Assembly (NCBI GenBank): GCA_013360215.1
Contig: JABWCP010000007.1
Span: 62,001 to 126,000 of the forward strand
Origin: a bacterium
GTDB lineage: Bacteria; CLD3; SB21
Direction: 5' to 3'
DNA: 64,000 nucleotides
Below, piece by piece: positions 19,380 to 27,224 of this stretch. How positions within the stretch are numbered: position 1 is the first letter of the stretch; each line of letters starts with the position of its first letter. The notes below the pieces were generated by a model. The model had not been told where the DNA came from and did not search any database. It saw only the letters and a program-made list of their open reading frames with translations. Made by a program: the position numbers and the translations under genes.

Positions 19380-19719
19380 AAGAACACCTCCGGCCTGAAT
19401 ATATATCAAAATGCATGCCGTATTTAATTATATGTTTTACATTGTTTTAATTATCGAATCGCTGAGTTTTTGACGGAAAAACCGTCTATTGAGTTTAACT
19501 TAAAACGCAAGCATATGCAATTGCTACGTGATAAAGCAGATTGTTTATGTGTTTTTCCAAATTTTTCATGAAAAGCATGTCTTTGAAAGTATTTACAATA
19601 TCAATTGACAGTAGCCTTGAAAATGATATATTTACACGCTGTAATGGGTATAGTTCGGTTAAGTAACATTGAATTAAAAAAAAATAAGTTTATAAAATTA
19701 AGTTTACAAAAATAGAAGT
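19380..19719. other. Intergenic region between divergent lipoprotein and sppA genes
   Basis: 340 AT-rich bases without a credible gene. It holds the ribosome site of the minus-strand lipoprotein, a dyad GACGG-AAAAA-CCGTC at 19472-19486, and the sppA promoter candidate listed separately. Confidence 0.6.
19605..19632 (+). promoter_or_regulatory. Candidate housekeeping promoter of the sppA operon
   Basis: TTGACA at 19605-19610 and TATATT at 19627-19632 are separated by 16 bases. The leader to the sppA ATG would be about 80 bases and is very A-rich. The -35 is a perfect consensus hexamer; the -10 matches 4 of 6. Confidence 0.5.
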
Positions 19720-20607
19720 ATGAAAAATCGTTCGACATGGATTTTGCTTTTGGGTTTTTTGTCGTGTTTTGTCGGGCTGATCATTTACGTCGTATATCGT
19801 GTAGCGGAGCCGGATGTAAATTTCGGTCGGCGCGTCGCATTGATCGAACTCGAAGGTACGATCGTTGATTCGCGTGATATAGTGCGCCAGTTCAAAAAAT
19901 ACCGTGATGATAGCTCCGTCGAAGCGATTGTATTTCGCATCGAGAGCCCCGGCGGCGGTATCACGCCTTCACAGGAAATTTTTGACATCGTCAAAAAAAC
20001 AAAAGCGGCCGGAAAAAAAATCATCGTTTCGATGGGTAGCGTAGCGGCGTCCGGCGGATATTATGTCGCATGCCCTGCGGATACGATTGTCGCCAATCCC
20101 GGCACGATCACGGGAAGTATCGGCGTGATCATTCAGTTTCCCAATGTGGATAAACTTTTGGATAAAATCGGTGTGGATTTTACGACGATCAAAAGCGGTA
20201 CGTTCAAAGATATTTTGAGTCCGTATCGCCCTATGAATCCGTCGGAATCCGAGTGGATGCAATCGTTTGTGATGAATGCGTACGGACAATTTGTACGTGC
20301 GGTCGCGGATGAACGCGGCTTAGATACGGCGTATGTACAACAATATGCGGACGGACGTGTGTATACGGGTGAGCAGGCGTTGCAAATCAAGCTGATTGAT
20401 GTGATCGGTTCGTACGACGATGCGATCCGTCTGGCGGCGGACATGGCAGGCATCGAAGGTACACCGAACCTCGTCAAAGAGAAAAAACACAAGCCTTCGT
20501 TTTTTGATCTGTTGTTTGAAGAAGATGCAGAGAGTAAAATCGAATCGGCGCTGAGTATTCCGGGTTTCAAAAGTTACCCGGTGGTGAGTTATAAATACGG
20601 CATCTGA
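19720..20607 (+). CDS. sppA: Signal peptide peptidase SppA (short form)
   Basis: 295-residue S49 family protease with one N-terminal transmembrane helix (residues 7-27). It degrades cleaved signal peptides in the membrane. The catalytic dyad is visible: Ser111 in GSVAASGGYY and Lys158 in TTIKSGTFKD. The FRIESPGGG block that forms the substrate wall is intact. The length fits the single-domain SppA of Gram-positives and FCB bacteria rather than the double-length E. coli enzyme. It is followed after only 4 bases by an HU-type gene. Confidence 0.93.
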   Translation: MKNRSTWILLLGFLSCFVGLIIYVVYRVAEPDVNFGRRVALIELEGTIVDSRDIVRQFKKYRDDSSVEAIVFRIESPGGGITPSQEIFDIVKKTKAAGKKIIVSMGSVAASGGYYVACPADTIVANPGTITGSIGVIIQFPNVDKLLDKIGVDFTTIKSGTFKDILSPYRPMNPSESEWMQSFVMNAYGQFVRAVADERGLDTAYVQQYADGRVYTGEQALQIKLIDVIGSYDDAIRLAADMAGIEGTPNLVKEKKHKPSFFDLLFEEDAESKIESALSIPGFKSYPVVSYKYGI

Positions 20608-20611
20608 GTAT

Positions 20612-20908
20612 ATGGCAACCAATACGACAAAAGCGGATATCATCCATCGCATCGCGGAGGCCACGGGCATTACGCGATTTGATACCGATGCGGTTATCAA
20701 TGCGTTTATCGCCGTGATCCATGAAGAACTACAGCAAGGCCGTGAAATCGAAATCCGCGGGTTTGGTAGCTTTCGTATTGCACGACGCCCGGCGCGTACA
20801 GCACGCAACCCTAAAACCGGTGCGGCGGTAGATTTACCGGAGCGCCGTGTACCGCAATTTAGGCCATCGAAAGAATTGAAAAAATCGGTCAACGAAATCC
20901 GATCATAA
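20612..20908 (+). CDS. HU/IHF family DNA-binding protein
   Basis: 98 residues. Nucleoid-associated dimer that bends DNA. The family signature runs from IEIRGFGSFRI through ARPARTARNPKTG, including the Arg/Pro-rich arm whose Pro intercalates in the minor groove. The C-terminal helix (PSKELKKSVNEI) is typical. Whether it is HU or an IHF subunit cannot be decided; the GFGSF motif fits both. It lies 4 bases after sppA and 33 bases before the mS38-like gene. Confidence 0.93.
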   Translation: MATNTTKADIIHRIAEATGITRFDTDAVINAFIAVIHEELQQGREIEIRGFGSFRIARRPARTARNPKTGAAVDLPERRVPQFRPSKELKKSVNEIRS

Positions 20909-20941
20909 CATATAACACACAAAAAAAGAAAGGAACTAACC

Positions 20942-21037
20942 ATGCCCTGCGGAAAAAAACGCAAAAGAAGAAAAATGGCTACCCACAAACGTAAAAAACG
21001 TCTTCGTCGCGACCGCCATAAGAAAAAAGGCCGCTAG
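20942..21037 (+). CDS. 31-residue AURKAIP1/COX24 (mS38)-like basic protein
   Basis: A tiny gene: MPCGKKRKRRKMATHKRKKR followed by LRRDRHKKKGR and TAG. More than half of the residues are Lys or Arg. The KRRKMATHKRKKRLRRDRHK pattern matches the COX24/AURKAIP1 domain, found in mitochondrial ribosomal protein mS38 and in very short proteins of FCB bacteria, where it is thought to be ribosomal. An AAAGGA site lies 8 bases before the ATG, and a perfect terminator follows, supporting a real gene at the end of the sppA-HU operon. Confidence 0.85.
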   Translation: MPCGKKRKRRKMATHKRKKRLRRDRHKKKGR

Positions 21038-21079
21038 TTTTTTGATTTTTTAGCTGATCGTTTGTACTATAAGTCCCGT
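21037..21079 (+). repeat. Intergenic repeat, copy A (see 23696-23738)
   Basis: A T-rich block ending in TCGTTTGTACTATAAGTCCCGT is nearly identical to 23696-23738: about 3 mismatches and a 1-base indel over 40 bases. In both places it runs into the first arm of a terminator. The two copies frame the small Cys-rich gene and its TonB receptor. Confidence 0.8.
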
Positions 21080-21100
21080 TGCACTAACGGGACTTTTTTT
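21071..21100 (+). terminator. Rho-independent terminator of the sppA-HU-mS38-like operon
   Basis: Perfect 10-bp stem AAGTCCCGTT / AACGGGACTT with a 5-base loop GCACT, followed by a T run. It ends 10 bases before the next start codon at 21110, so the next gene needs its own promoter or read-through. Confidence 0.9.
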
Positions 21101-21109
21101 GTTACTACG

Positions 21110-21460
21110 ATGAACAATTTTTTTATATCTCGACAAAAACAAGTGCACCGGATCATAAAGGAAATCACGGCACTTTATTTGGTTGTCTTTTTTTTAGCCG
21201 TGAGCGGTCGCCCTTGTTCGGAAGGAGTCGGCAATACCGATAACCGCATGACGATCCGGGTGCAGGATGAAAACCACGAAGAATCCTGCACCGATAGGTG
21301 TTCGCCGATGGACGGTTGTGCGTGCTGTTCGCATTATTGTATTTGTTTTTATATCAAAAAAATGCCGCTTCATTTTTATTTTACGACATACCGGCCGGCT
21401 TCTACGGACGTACCCATTTCCCTATATAACAGCAGAATTTTTCAACCGCCGCGTGGATAA
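21110..21460 (+). CDS. Small Cys-rich membrane/exported protein (DUF6660-like)
   Basis: 116 residues from the ATG at 21110; an upstream extension would run through the terminator and is rejected. One hydrophobic segment (about residues 18-33, ALYLVVFFLAVSG) is followed by PCSEG and a cysteine cluster (C60, C64, C70, C72, C73, C77, C79). This layout resembles DUF6660 proteins, which in Bacteroidota precede TonB-dependent receptors. The cluster could bind copper or another thiophilic metal; that is inference. The next gene, a receptor, starts 35 bases later. Confidence 0.65.
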   Translation: MNNFFISRQKQVHRIIKEITALYLVVFFLAVSGRPCSEGVGNTDNRMTIRVQDENHEESCTDRCSPMDGCACCSHYCICFYIKKMPLHFYFTTYRPASTDVPISLYNSRIFQPPRG

Positions 21461-21495
21461 CGTTTTTAACGTTTATTTACACCAACGGAGATGAT

Positions 21496-23676
21496 ATGAA
21501 AAAATGGATTTTATTATGTATGACAGGGATCGGTCTGTCCGTACCGCAACTGTTAAATGCACAACATGCGCTCACAGTAAAAGTAACCGATTCCGAATCG
21601 GGCGAAGCGGTACCCGGTGCACAAGTGCATATTATGGGTACAACCCAAGGCGGCGTTTCGAATGCGGAAGGCATTGTACGACTTGAAAATATCGCCGAAG
21701 GCATTTACCGGCTGCGCATCACTTCCGCAGGTTATGAGGACGTGATTATGGAGATTCAGTTACCGCGCACGGACGCGAACCCGATCCCCATTGTACTGGA
21801 ACATGCCTCGCATGAAGGCGAAGAAATCACTGTTACGTCCACGCGTTCCAGTCGAACGATCGAAAATACACCGACGCGCGTCGAAGCCATCGCTGCGGAG
21901 GAATTGGACGAAAAGGCCAATATGCGCGTGAGTGATATTCGCATGCAACTCAATGAGAGTACAGGCATTCAGGTTCAGCAAACGTCAGTTACCTCCGGTA
22001 ATGCGGTATTTCGTATCCAGGGTCTTGATGGCCGTTACACACAATTGCTCAAAGACGGTTTCCCGCTGTACGCCGGTTTTTCCGGCGGGCTCAGCATCAC
22101 GCAAATACCGCCGCTTGATCTTCAGCAAATCGAGATCATCAAAGGCAGTGCATCTACGCTATACGGCGGTGGGGCTATTGCAGGGCTGATCAACTTGGTA
22201 AGCAAAACGCCGCAGGAAAAACCTGAGACTTTACTGATGGTCAACGGTACCACGGCCAAGGGTTTTGACGGCAATATCTATCACGCGCGGCGAAATGAAA
22301 AAATAGGGTATAGTGTGTTTTCATCAGCGCATACCCAAAGCCCGTACGATGCCGATGAGGATGGGTTTTCAGATATTCCTAAAATTCATCGCTTTGCGTT
22401 GAATCCCCGGGTTTATTATTATCCGGGTGAACGAAGCACACTGATGCTGGGATTTGACGGCGTTTTGGAAAGAAGGAACGGCGGCGACATGCAGCGCCTC
22501 GAGAACGGAAAAGATTCGATGCACACGTATATCGAAAAAAACCGTTCACGGCGCCTGTCCACACAGATGATGTGGCAACAACCTCTTTTCGGGCGAGCCA
22601 CGATGACATTTAAGAACAGTTTCAGTTTTTTTGATCGTGCGATTGTGCTGCAGGATTATCGTTTTACCGGATACCAACAATCTTCTTTTTCCGAATGGAC
22701 GTTGGGATATACGCATAAAAATAATTCCTGGATCATGGGCATCAACCTGTGGACGGATCGTTTTGATGAACAGAAGCCATCCCTAAAACGTGATTTTCAT
22801 AGCCTGACATCGGGAGTATTTGTCCAACATCAGGCGGAGTGGAGTGAAGATTGGTCATCCGAAGCCGGTCTGCGTTATGATCGCGATAAAGACTACGGTT
22901 CGTTTGTACTACCTCGTTTGTCCGTAATGCGCCGCTGGAATGCTTCGTGGACATCGCGGCTCGGCGGAGGACTTGGTTATAAATCGCCGACGATATTCAA
23001 TGAAACATCGGAAACGCAGTCCTATCGTAACATCCGCGGTATTCAAAAAAATCAACTTAAAGCCGAGACATCGCTTGGCGGAAATTTTGATATCAATTAT
23101 CAAAATGTTTGGGCAAAACGATTCCCTGTGTCGCTCAATACCATGGTGTATTATACGCGGTTGCGGCACGCGCTGACGTATGACAAAGATTCGCTGGCGT
23201 CGGGCGCGTACGATTTGATCAATTCCGACGGGCATATTGATACACGCGGTACGGAGATCAACGGAAAAATCAGTTACGAAGCATGGAAATTATTTGTCGG
23301 TTATACATGGGTGGATATAAAGCGTCATGAAAACGGCGGTACATCGCATATACCGCTATCGGCTAAACACCGGCTTGGGCTTGTACTCGTGTATGAAGAA
23401 GAGGCACGTTGGCGTGCGGGTATCGAATCGTATTATACCGGTCATCAGTACCGCAGTGATGGCCGTTCTACAAATGATTTTTGGATTTTTGGTTTTATGA
23501 TTCAGCGCACCATGGGCCCGTATGCCGTATTTGTCAATTTTGAAAACTTCACGGATACGCGTCAATCCCGCTTTGAAGCGCTGTACACCGGTACGCGAAC
23601 CAATCCGGATTTTAAGGAACTCTATGCGCCGACGGAGGGTTTTGTGGCGAATGCAGGTTTAAAAATACGCTGGTAA
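21496..23676 (+). CDS. TonB-dependent outer-membrane receptor with carboxypeptidase-like N-terminal domain
   Basis: 726 residues. Signal peptide to about residue 22 (ends LLNAQ), a carboxypeptidase-regulatory-like beta-sandwich (about 25-105; SGEAVPGAQVHI, GIYRLRITSAGYED), then the plug domain (TRVEAIAAEEL; IQGLDGRYTQLLKDG; IKGSASTLYGGGAIAGLINLV) and a 22-strand barrel ending in Trp. Such receptors import metal complexes, cobalamin or oligomers using TonB energy. The substrate is not evident; pairing with a Cys-rich small protein hints at a metal. GGAG precedes the ATG. Confidence 0.92.
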   Translation: MKKWILLCMTGIGLSVPQLLNAQHALTVKVTDSESGEAVPGAQVHIMGTTQGGVSNAEGIVRLENIAEGIYRLRITSAGYEDVIMEIQLPRTDANPIPIVLEHASHEGEEITVTSTRSSRTIENTPTRVEAIAAEELDEKANMRVSDIRMQLNESTGIQVQQTSVTSGNAVFRIQGLDGRYTQLLKDGFPLYAGFSGGLSITQIPPLDLQQIEIIKGSASTLYGGGAIAGLINLVSKTPQEKPETLLMVNGTTAKGFDGNIYHARRNEKIGYSVFSSAHTQSPYDADEDGFSDIPKIHRFALNPRVYYYPGERSTLMLGFDGVLERRNGGDMQRLENGKDSMHTYIEKNRSRRLSTQMMWQQPLFGRATMTFKNSFSFFDRAIVLQDYRFTGYQQSSFSEWTLGYTHKNNSWIMGINLWTDRFDEQKPSLKRDFHSLTSGVFVQHQAEWSEDWSSEAGLRYDRDKDYGSFVLPRLSVMRRWNASWTSRLGGGLGYKSPTIFNETSETQSYRNIRGIQKNQLKAETSLGGNFDINYQNVWAKRFPVSLNTMVYYTRLRHALTYDKDSLASGAYDLINSDGHIDTRGTEINGKISYEAWKLFVGYTWVDIKRHENGGTSHIPLSAKHRLGLVLVYEEEARWRAGIESYYTGHQYRSDGRSTNDFWIFGFMIQRTMGPYAVFVNFENFTDTRQSRFEALYTGTRTNPDFKELYAPTEGFVANAGLKIRW

Positions 23677-23695
23677 GCATCACGTACCGGATATG

Positions 23696-23738
23696 GTTTT
23701 TTGATTTTGTAGTTGTTCGTTTGTACTATAATCCCGTC
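23696..23738 (+). repeat. Intergenic repeat, copy B (see 21037-21079)
   Basis: Second copy of the element at 21037. It shares GTTTTTTGATTTT, TAG, TCGTTTGTACTATAA and TCCCGT in the same order and spacing, and again leads into a terminator hairpin, although the second arm and loop of that hairpin differ. Confidence 0.8.
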
Positions 23739-23764
23739 GAATAAAACGGCGGGATATTTTTTTA
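23731..23764 (+). terminator. Terminator of the TonB receptor gene
   Basis: ATCCCGTCG pairs with CGGCGGGAT (one G-T pair) around an AT-rich loop, followed by a T-rich tract. It ends 75 bases before truA. The rest of the 23677-23839 gap is AT-rich and holds no gene. Confidence 0.75.
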
Positions 23765-23839
23765 AATACTTCATAAAACGTCAACGAGTATATTTCATAG
23801 TATACGTCGTTTATTTTTAATCAGTAATACAATCACGGT

Positions 23840-24568
23840 ATGCGCAACATACGTATAGTCGTAGAATACGACGGCACGGATTTTCACGGATGGCAATATC
23901 AATCGCACTGTCGCTCCGTACAAGGTACGCTGCAGGAAGCCGTACATCGCATCACATCCGAAAACATCGTCGTCGAAGGTGCGGGGCGTACCGATACGGG
24001 TGTGCATGCACGCGGACAGGTGGCCAATTTTAAAATAAATCACGCTATCGCTGAAGGAAGAATCGCGTTGGCACTAAACGCCGTCCTGCCGACGGATGTG
24101 CGCGTCATTTCGGCACAGGAAGCGCCGGATACATTTCATGCGCGTTTTTCGGCGCGGGAACGTCGTTATCGTTATCGTATCACACCGATGCCTGCCGCAT
24201 TACAACGTCATTATTGTTGGTTTTATCCCCATGCGATGAATTGGGAGGCCATGCAAGCTGCGTGTGCGGAATTGATCGGTGAAAAAAATTTCAAATCGTT
24301 TTGTTTGTCAGAAACCGTGCTGCCGCATTATCAATGCGATGTCAAGTCGGCGGTATGGCTGATGGAAAATGATGTCCACGTGTTTGAAATACGGGCGAAT
24401 CGTTTTTTGCATAATATGGTACGGGGTATCGTCGGAACCATGATCATGATCGGTCGCGGCCGTCTTAAGCCGGGTGATATCGCAACGATCTTAGCTAAAG
24501 CACATCGCCGCCACGCGGGATTTAATGCGCCGCCGCACGGTTTGTGCTTAGAGGAAGTGATTTACTGA
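23840..24568 (+). CDS. truA: tRNA pseudouridine synthase A
   Basis: 242 residues, normal for TruA, which converts uridines 38-40 of the tRNA anticodon stem to pseudouridine. The catalytic Asp52 sits in the signature GAGRTDTGVHARGQ. Other family blocks: N-terminal VEYDGTDFHGWQ, RRYRYRI, and the C-terminal ANRFLHNMVRGIVGTM. It starts with ATG at 23840; there is no obvious Shine-Dalgarno sequence. Confidence 0.96.
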   Translation: MRNIRIVVEYDGTDFHGWQYQSHCRSVQGTLQEAVHRITSENIVVEGAGRTDTGVHARGQVANFKINHAIAEGRIALALNAVLPTDVRVISAQEAPDTFHARFSARERRYRYRITPMPAALQRHYCWFYPHAMNWEAMQAACAELIGEKNFKSFCLSETVLPHYQCDVKSAVWLMENDVHVFEIRANRFLHNMVRGIVGTMIMIGRGRLKPGDIATILAKAHRRHAGFNAPPHGLCLEEVIY

Positions 24569-24717
24569 CGAGGAAAAATCACATCATTGCCGCCACACAA
24601 AACTACTTCATTTCTATATGACAGCGTGTCCTATTCGCAGGTAAACTTCATAATAATTTCCTTTGCAGCTAAGTGATTTATGCGCGTACATTGAGGGCGA
24701 ACATACTTCGTTGTGCT

Positions 24718-25308
24718 ATGAAAATTCCTAAACTCAGCAGCGACATACCTACATTTGGTAACGCTCTATCCCGTAAAATCGGTTATATGATTTTACGATC
24801 CATGCGTTGGCATATTGAGGGCGAAATACCGAATCTGAAAAAGATGGTAATTATCGGTGCGCCGCATACGACGAATTGGGATTTTGTAATCGGGATGTCG
24901 GCTTTAATGGCGCTCGGTGTTCGCGTGCACTGGATCGGAAAAGATACGATTTTCAAGTGGCCTGTAAAATATGTCTGGCAATGGCTTGGCGGGGAACCGG
25001 TAGACCGATTTCACGCACACGGCGTGGTAGAACAAATCGTTCAAAAATTTAACGCGCACGATCAGTTTATTCTCGGACTGTCGCCCGAAGGTACGCGAAG
25101 AGATATTCCAAAATGGCGCAGCGGTTTTTATCATGTGTCCGTCGGTGCCGGTGTACCCATATTATTAGTCGCATTTGATTTTCCGTCGAAAACACTGCGT
25201 ATCGGCGAATTGTTTTACCCCACGTCAAATCCTGATTCGGATATGCTGCAGTTAACCGGGTACTTTAAGAACTTCCGCGGAAAATTTGTTAAAACGTGGC
25301 AGAATTAA
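24718..25308 (+). CDS. Lysophospholipid / 1-acylglycerol-3-phosphate acyltransferase family protein
   Basis: 196 residues. The acyltransferase HX4D motif is HTTNWD near residue 45, and the phosphate-binding motif EGTR is in LSPEGTRRD near 123. One or two hydrophobic segments suggest peripheral membrane association. It probably transfers a fatty acyl group to a lysolipid; the exact acceptor cannot be read from sequence. I chose the ATG at 24718; the frame stays open to a GTG at 24673 but that extension looks unlike the family. Confidence 0.85.
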   Translation: MKIPKLSSDIPTFGNALSRKIGYMILRSMRWHIEGEIPNLKKMVIIGAPHTTNWDFVIGMSALMALGVRVHWIGKDTIFKWPVKYVWQWLGGEPVDRFHAHGVVEQIVQKFNAHDQFILGLSPEGTRRDIPKWRSGFYHVSVGAGVPILLVAFDFPSKTLRIGELFYPTSNPDSDMLQLTGYFKNFRGKFVKTWQN

Positions 25309-25328
25309 TTTTTTTTGAAACTTTAAAA

Positions 25329-25345
25329 ACTACATAACGTAGTAG
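25329..25345. promoter_or_regulatory. BlaI-type operator candidate in front of the repressor gene
   Basis: ACTACATAACGTAGTAG forms a dyad ACTAC / GTAGT immediately upstream of the BlaI-family start codon, overlapping the AGTAGGA ribosome site. It matches 13 of 17 bases of the site at 26715-26731. BlaI/MecI/CopY repressors bind TACA/TGTA-type dyads, so autoregulation is likely. Confidence 0.6.
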
Positions 25346-25349
25346 GATT

Positions 25350-25769
25350 ATGTCTAAACATACATTTACATTTGATCCGCGCGGTAAAGGTTTACGCAAA
25401 GTGCTTGGCGATCTGGAGTCCGATATCATGGAAGTGGTATGGGAATATAAATCGGTCACCGTGCGTGATGTATGCACACACCTCAACAAAAAGAGGCCTT
25501 TGGCTTATACTACCGTGATGACGGTTATGACGCGGTTGGCAGAAAAAGGCGTATTGCGAAAAATCAAATCCGGCGCCGCGTTTGTTTATCAACCGGCACG
25601 ATCACGGGAATCGTTCACGTTAAGCGCATCGGTTCAAATTTTTAAAAGCCTTTTTGATGATTTTTCAAAACCGGTAATGAGCGAACTGATTGATACGATT
25701 CATCGGGAAAACCCCGAACGATTGGATGAGTTGGCCGCATTGATAGAGAAAAAGAAAAAAAAGAAATGA
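25350..25769 (+). CDS. BlaI/MecI/CopY family transcriptional repressor
   Basis: 139 residues: a winged-helix DNA-binding domain (LESDIMEVVWEYKSVTVRDV; AYTTVMTVMTRLAEKGVL) and a C-terminal dimerisation helix region. Such repressors leave DNA when cleaved by a BlaR1/M56 membrane protease. The downstream gene encodes exactly such a protease and overlaps by 4 bases (ATGA), so the pair forms a sensing module. The Lys-rich tail (EKKKKKK) is unusual but plausible. Confidence 0.93.
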   Translation: MSKHTFTFDPRGKGLRKVLGDLESDIMEVVWEYKSVTVRDVCTHLNKKRPLAYTTVMTVMTRLAEKGVLRKIKSGAAFVYQPARSRESFTLSASVQIFKSLFDDFSKPVMSELIDTIHRENPERLDELAALIEKKKKKK

Positions 25770-26698
25770 ATTACTTCGATATTATTTATACGGAGGTATT
25801 GACTTATCTCGGGTTTTTTGTTGTGAATCCGATTGCTTGCGCGTACGTCGCAATGTTGCAAACGGCACTCTTGATGAGCGCGGGTCTTATTGCGTTGGGT
25901 ATTTATAAGCAAAACCGCACCATAAAAATGTGGAAAAAAAATTCAATACAACCCGATAAACGATGGATGGCCACTGTTGAAAAAATCAATCGCCGTATCG
26001 GGCTCTCTTCGCTACCGGGATTACGTTTTACCCATCAGGCGCTTCCTATTTGTACGGTGGGTTTTTTTAAACCGGTTATTTATATACCGGAACCGATGGT
26101 GCGAAATTTAACAGATTCCGACCTCGCGATGATTGCAGAACATGAACTGTGGCATATAAAAAAACGCCACAATCTGAAAAAATTAATCATGCGTTCATTG
26201 GGGCTCGTGGGTTCGCTTTGGTCGGGTTTTGCAACCGGACTCGCACTGACCTATCGTGTTTTGGATCAACGGTATGAAATCATCGGATTTGTGCTTTCGT
26301 TTATATTAGGTCTAATTTTGATGCGCGCATTCCGTCGTTATGTTATACCGTATTTTGATTTGTGGTGCGAGTATGAATGCGACGATGCTTTGCAGATGTG
26401 TCGTAATCAGCGACAAACTATGGCGGCAATGCTGGTTCGATTGGGAAAAATGAATATTGTTTCCGATCCGATGCGGGACATGATCCGATGTGCAGCGGTT
26501 TCGCATTTGGAGAAGCGCGTTCGACGGTTAATCAGTGAACCCGCATCAAACGCGTTTACGCCTTATATTCGCGGTGTTCTATACTTCGTAGCGATAGTAT
26601 TGATCGTCAACGTGATCAACATCCACCGCGCACATAATTTCCAATGGGTTTCCGGCCACGGCAAACGAATGCATTTGTGCGCGGGGCAATGTAAATAA
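25766..26698 (+). CDS. M56 (BlaR1-like) membrane metallopeptidase without extracellular sensor domain
   Basis: 310 residues with about four membrane helices and a cytoplasmic zinc site HELWH (about residue 130) followed by IKKRHN. It resembles the protease core of BlaR1/MecR1. The penicillin-binding sensor domain is absent; only a short tail follows the last helix, so the inducer is not simply a beta-lactam bound by this chain. It most likely cleaves the co-encoded BlaI-type repressor. Overlap with the repressor gene is 4 bases. Confidence 0.88.
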   Translation: MNYFDIIYTEVLTYLGFFVVNPIACAYVAMLQTALLMSAGLIALGIYKQNRTIKMWKKNSIQPDKRWMATVEKINRRIGLSSLPGLRFTHQALPICTVGFFKPVIYIPEPMVRNLTDSDLAMIAEHELWHIKKRHNLKKLIMRSLGLVGSLWSGFATGLALTYRVLDQRYEIIGFVLSFILGLILMRAFRRYVIPYFDLWCEYECDDALQMCRNQRQTMAAMLVRLGKMNIVSDPMRDMIRCAAVSHLEKRVRRLISEPASNAFTPYIRGVLYFVAIVLIVNVINIHRAHNFQWVSGHGKRMHLCAGQCK

Positions 26699-26713
26699 TT
26701 TTTTACCATACAT

Positions 26714-26730
26714 TACTACACTATGTAGTA
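26714..26730. promoter_or_regulatory. BlaI-type operator candidate in front of the NTF2-like/SMP-30 operon
   Basis: Perfect palindrome TACTACA-CTA-TGTAGTA, 20 bases before the start codon at 26750 and just upstream of its AAGGAG site. It shares the core with 25329-25345, implying that the neighbouring repressor controls this operon too. Confidence 0.65.
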
Positions 26731-26749
26731 GAAAATAAAAAGGAGATTC

Positions 26750-27214
26750 ATGAAAACACTACTCATGATCGCGTTTCTCGTGCCGTGCATCGGGTGTCGG
26801 GTCAATCCTGATTTGGAAGCGGAAAAAACGGAGCTGTTACGCTTACACGAAGCACAACGACGTGCCCATTTTGATCGCAACGTAGATCCGATGACGGAAG
26901 GGCATGTACCGCAACGTATTCAAATCAACGGAGGAGAGTTATCCTACACCACGCCGGAGCAAACGCGTGCCCGGTTTGAGCGTTATTTTGGTCGTGTCGA
27001 ATTTCTTCGTTGGGATGATACGATCGAACCGATCATTGTGATTTCTGATGATGCTACGTTGGCCAATACATTTGTTCAGAAACTCGTTGTGGTGTCTTAT
27101 CAGGATGAGCGCGGCGCCAAACAATTGGATACAACCCGGTTTGCCTGGACAACGACTTACCGAAAAATAAACGATCAATGGCAGATGATCGCTGTGACTT
27201 CCACCCGAAAATAA
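26750..27214 (+). CDS. NTF2-like (SnoaL/DUF4440-type) lipoprotein
   Basis: 154 residues. Signal peptide with lipobox (CIGC, about residue 16). The mature part has the length and ending of an NTF2-like cone fold: N-terminal helix (ELLRLHEAQRRAHF), then strands ending in WQMIAVTSTRK. These domains serve as enzymes or binding modules; no catalytic residues can be assigned. AAGGAG precedes the ATG. It follows the BlaI-type operator and is 10 bases from the next gene. Confidence 0.75.
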   Translation: MKTLLMIAFLVPCIGCRVNPDLEAEKTELLRLHEAQRRAHFDRNVDPMTEGHVPQRIQINGGELSYTTPEQTRARFERYFGRVEFLRWDDTIEPIIVISDDATLANTFVQKLVVVSYQDERGAKQLDTTRFAWTTTYRKINDQWQMIAVTSTRK

Positions 27215-27224
27215 GGAGATGAAA

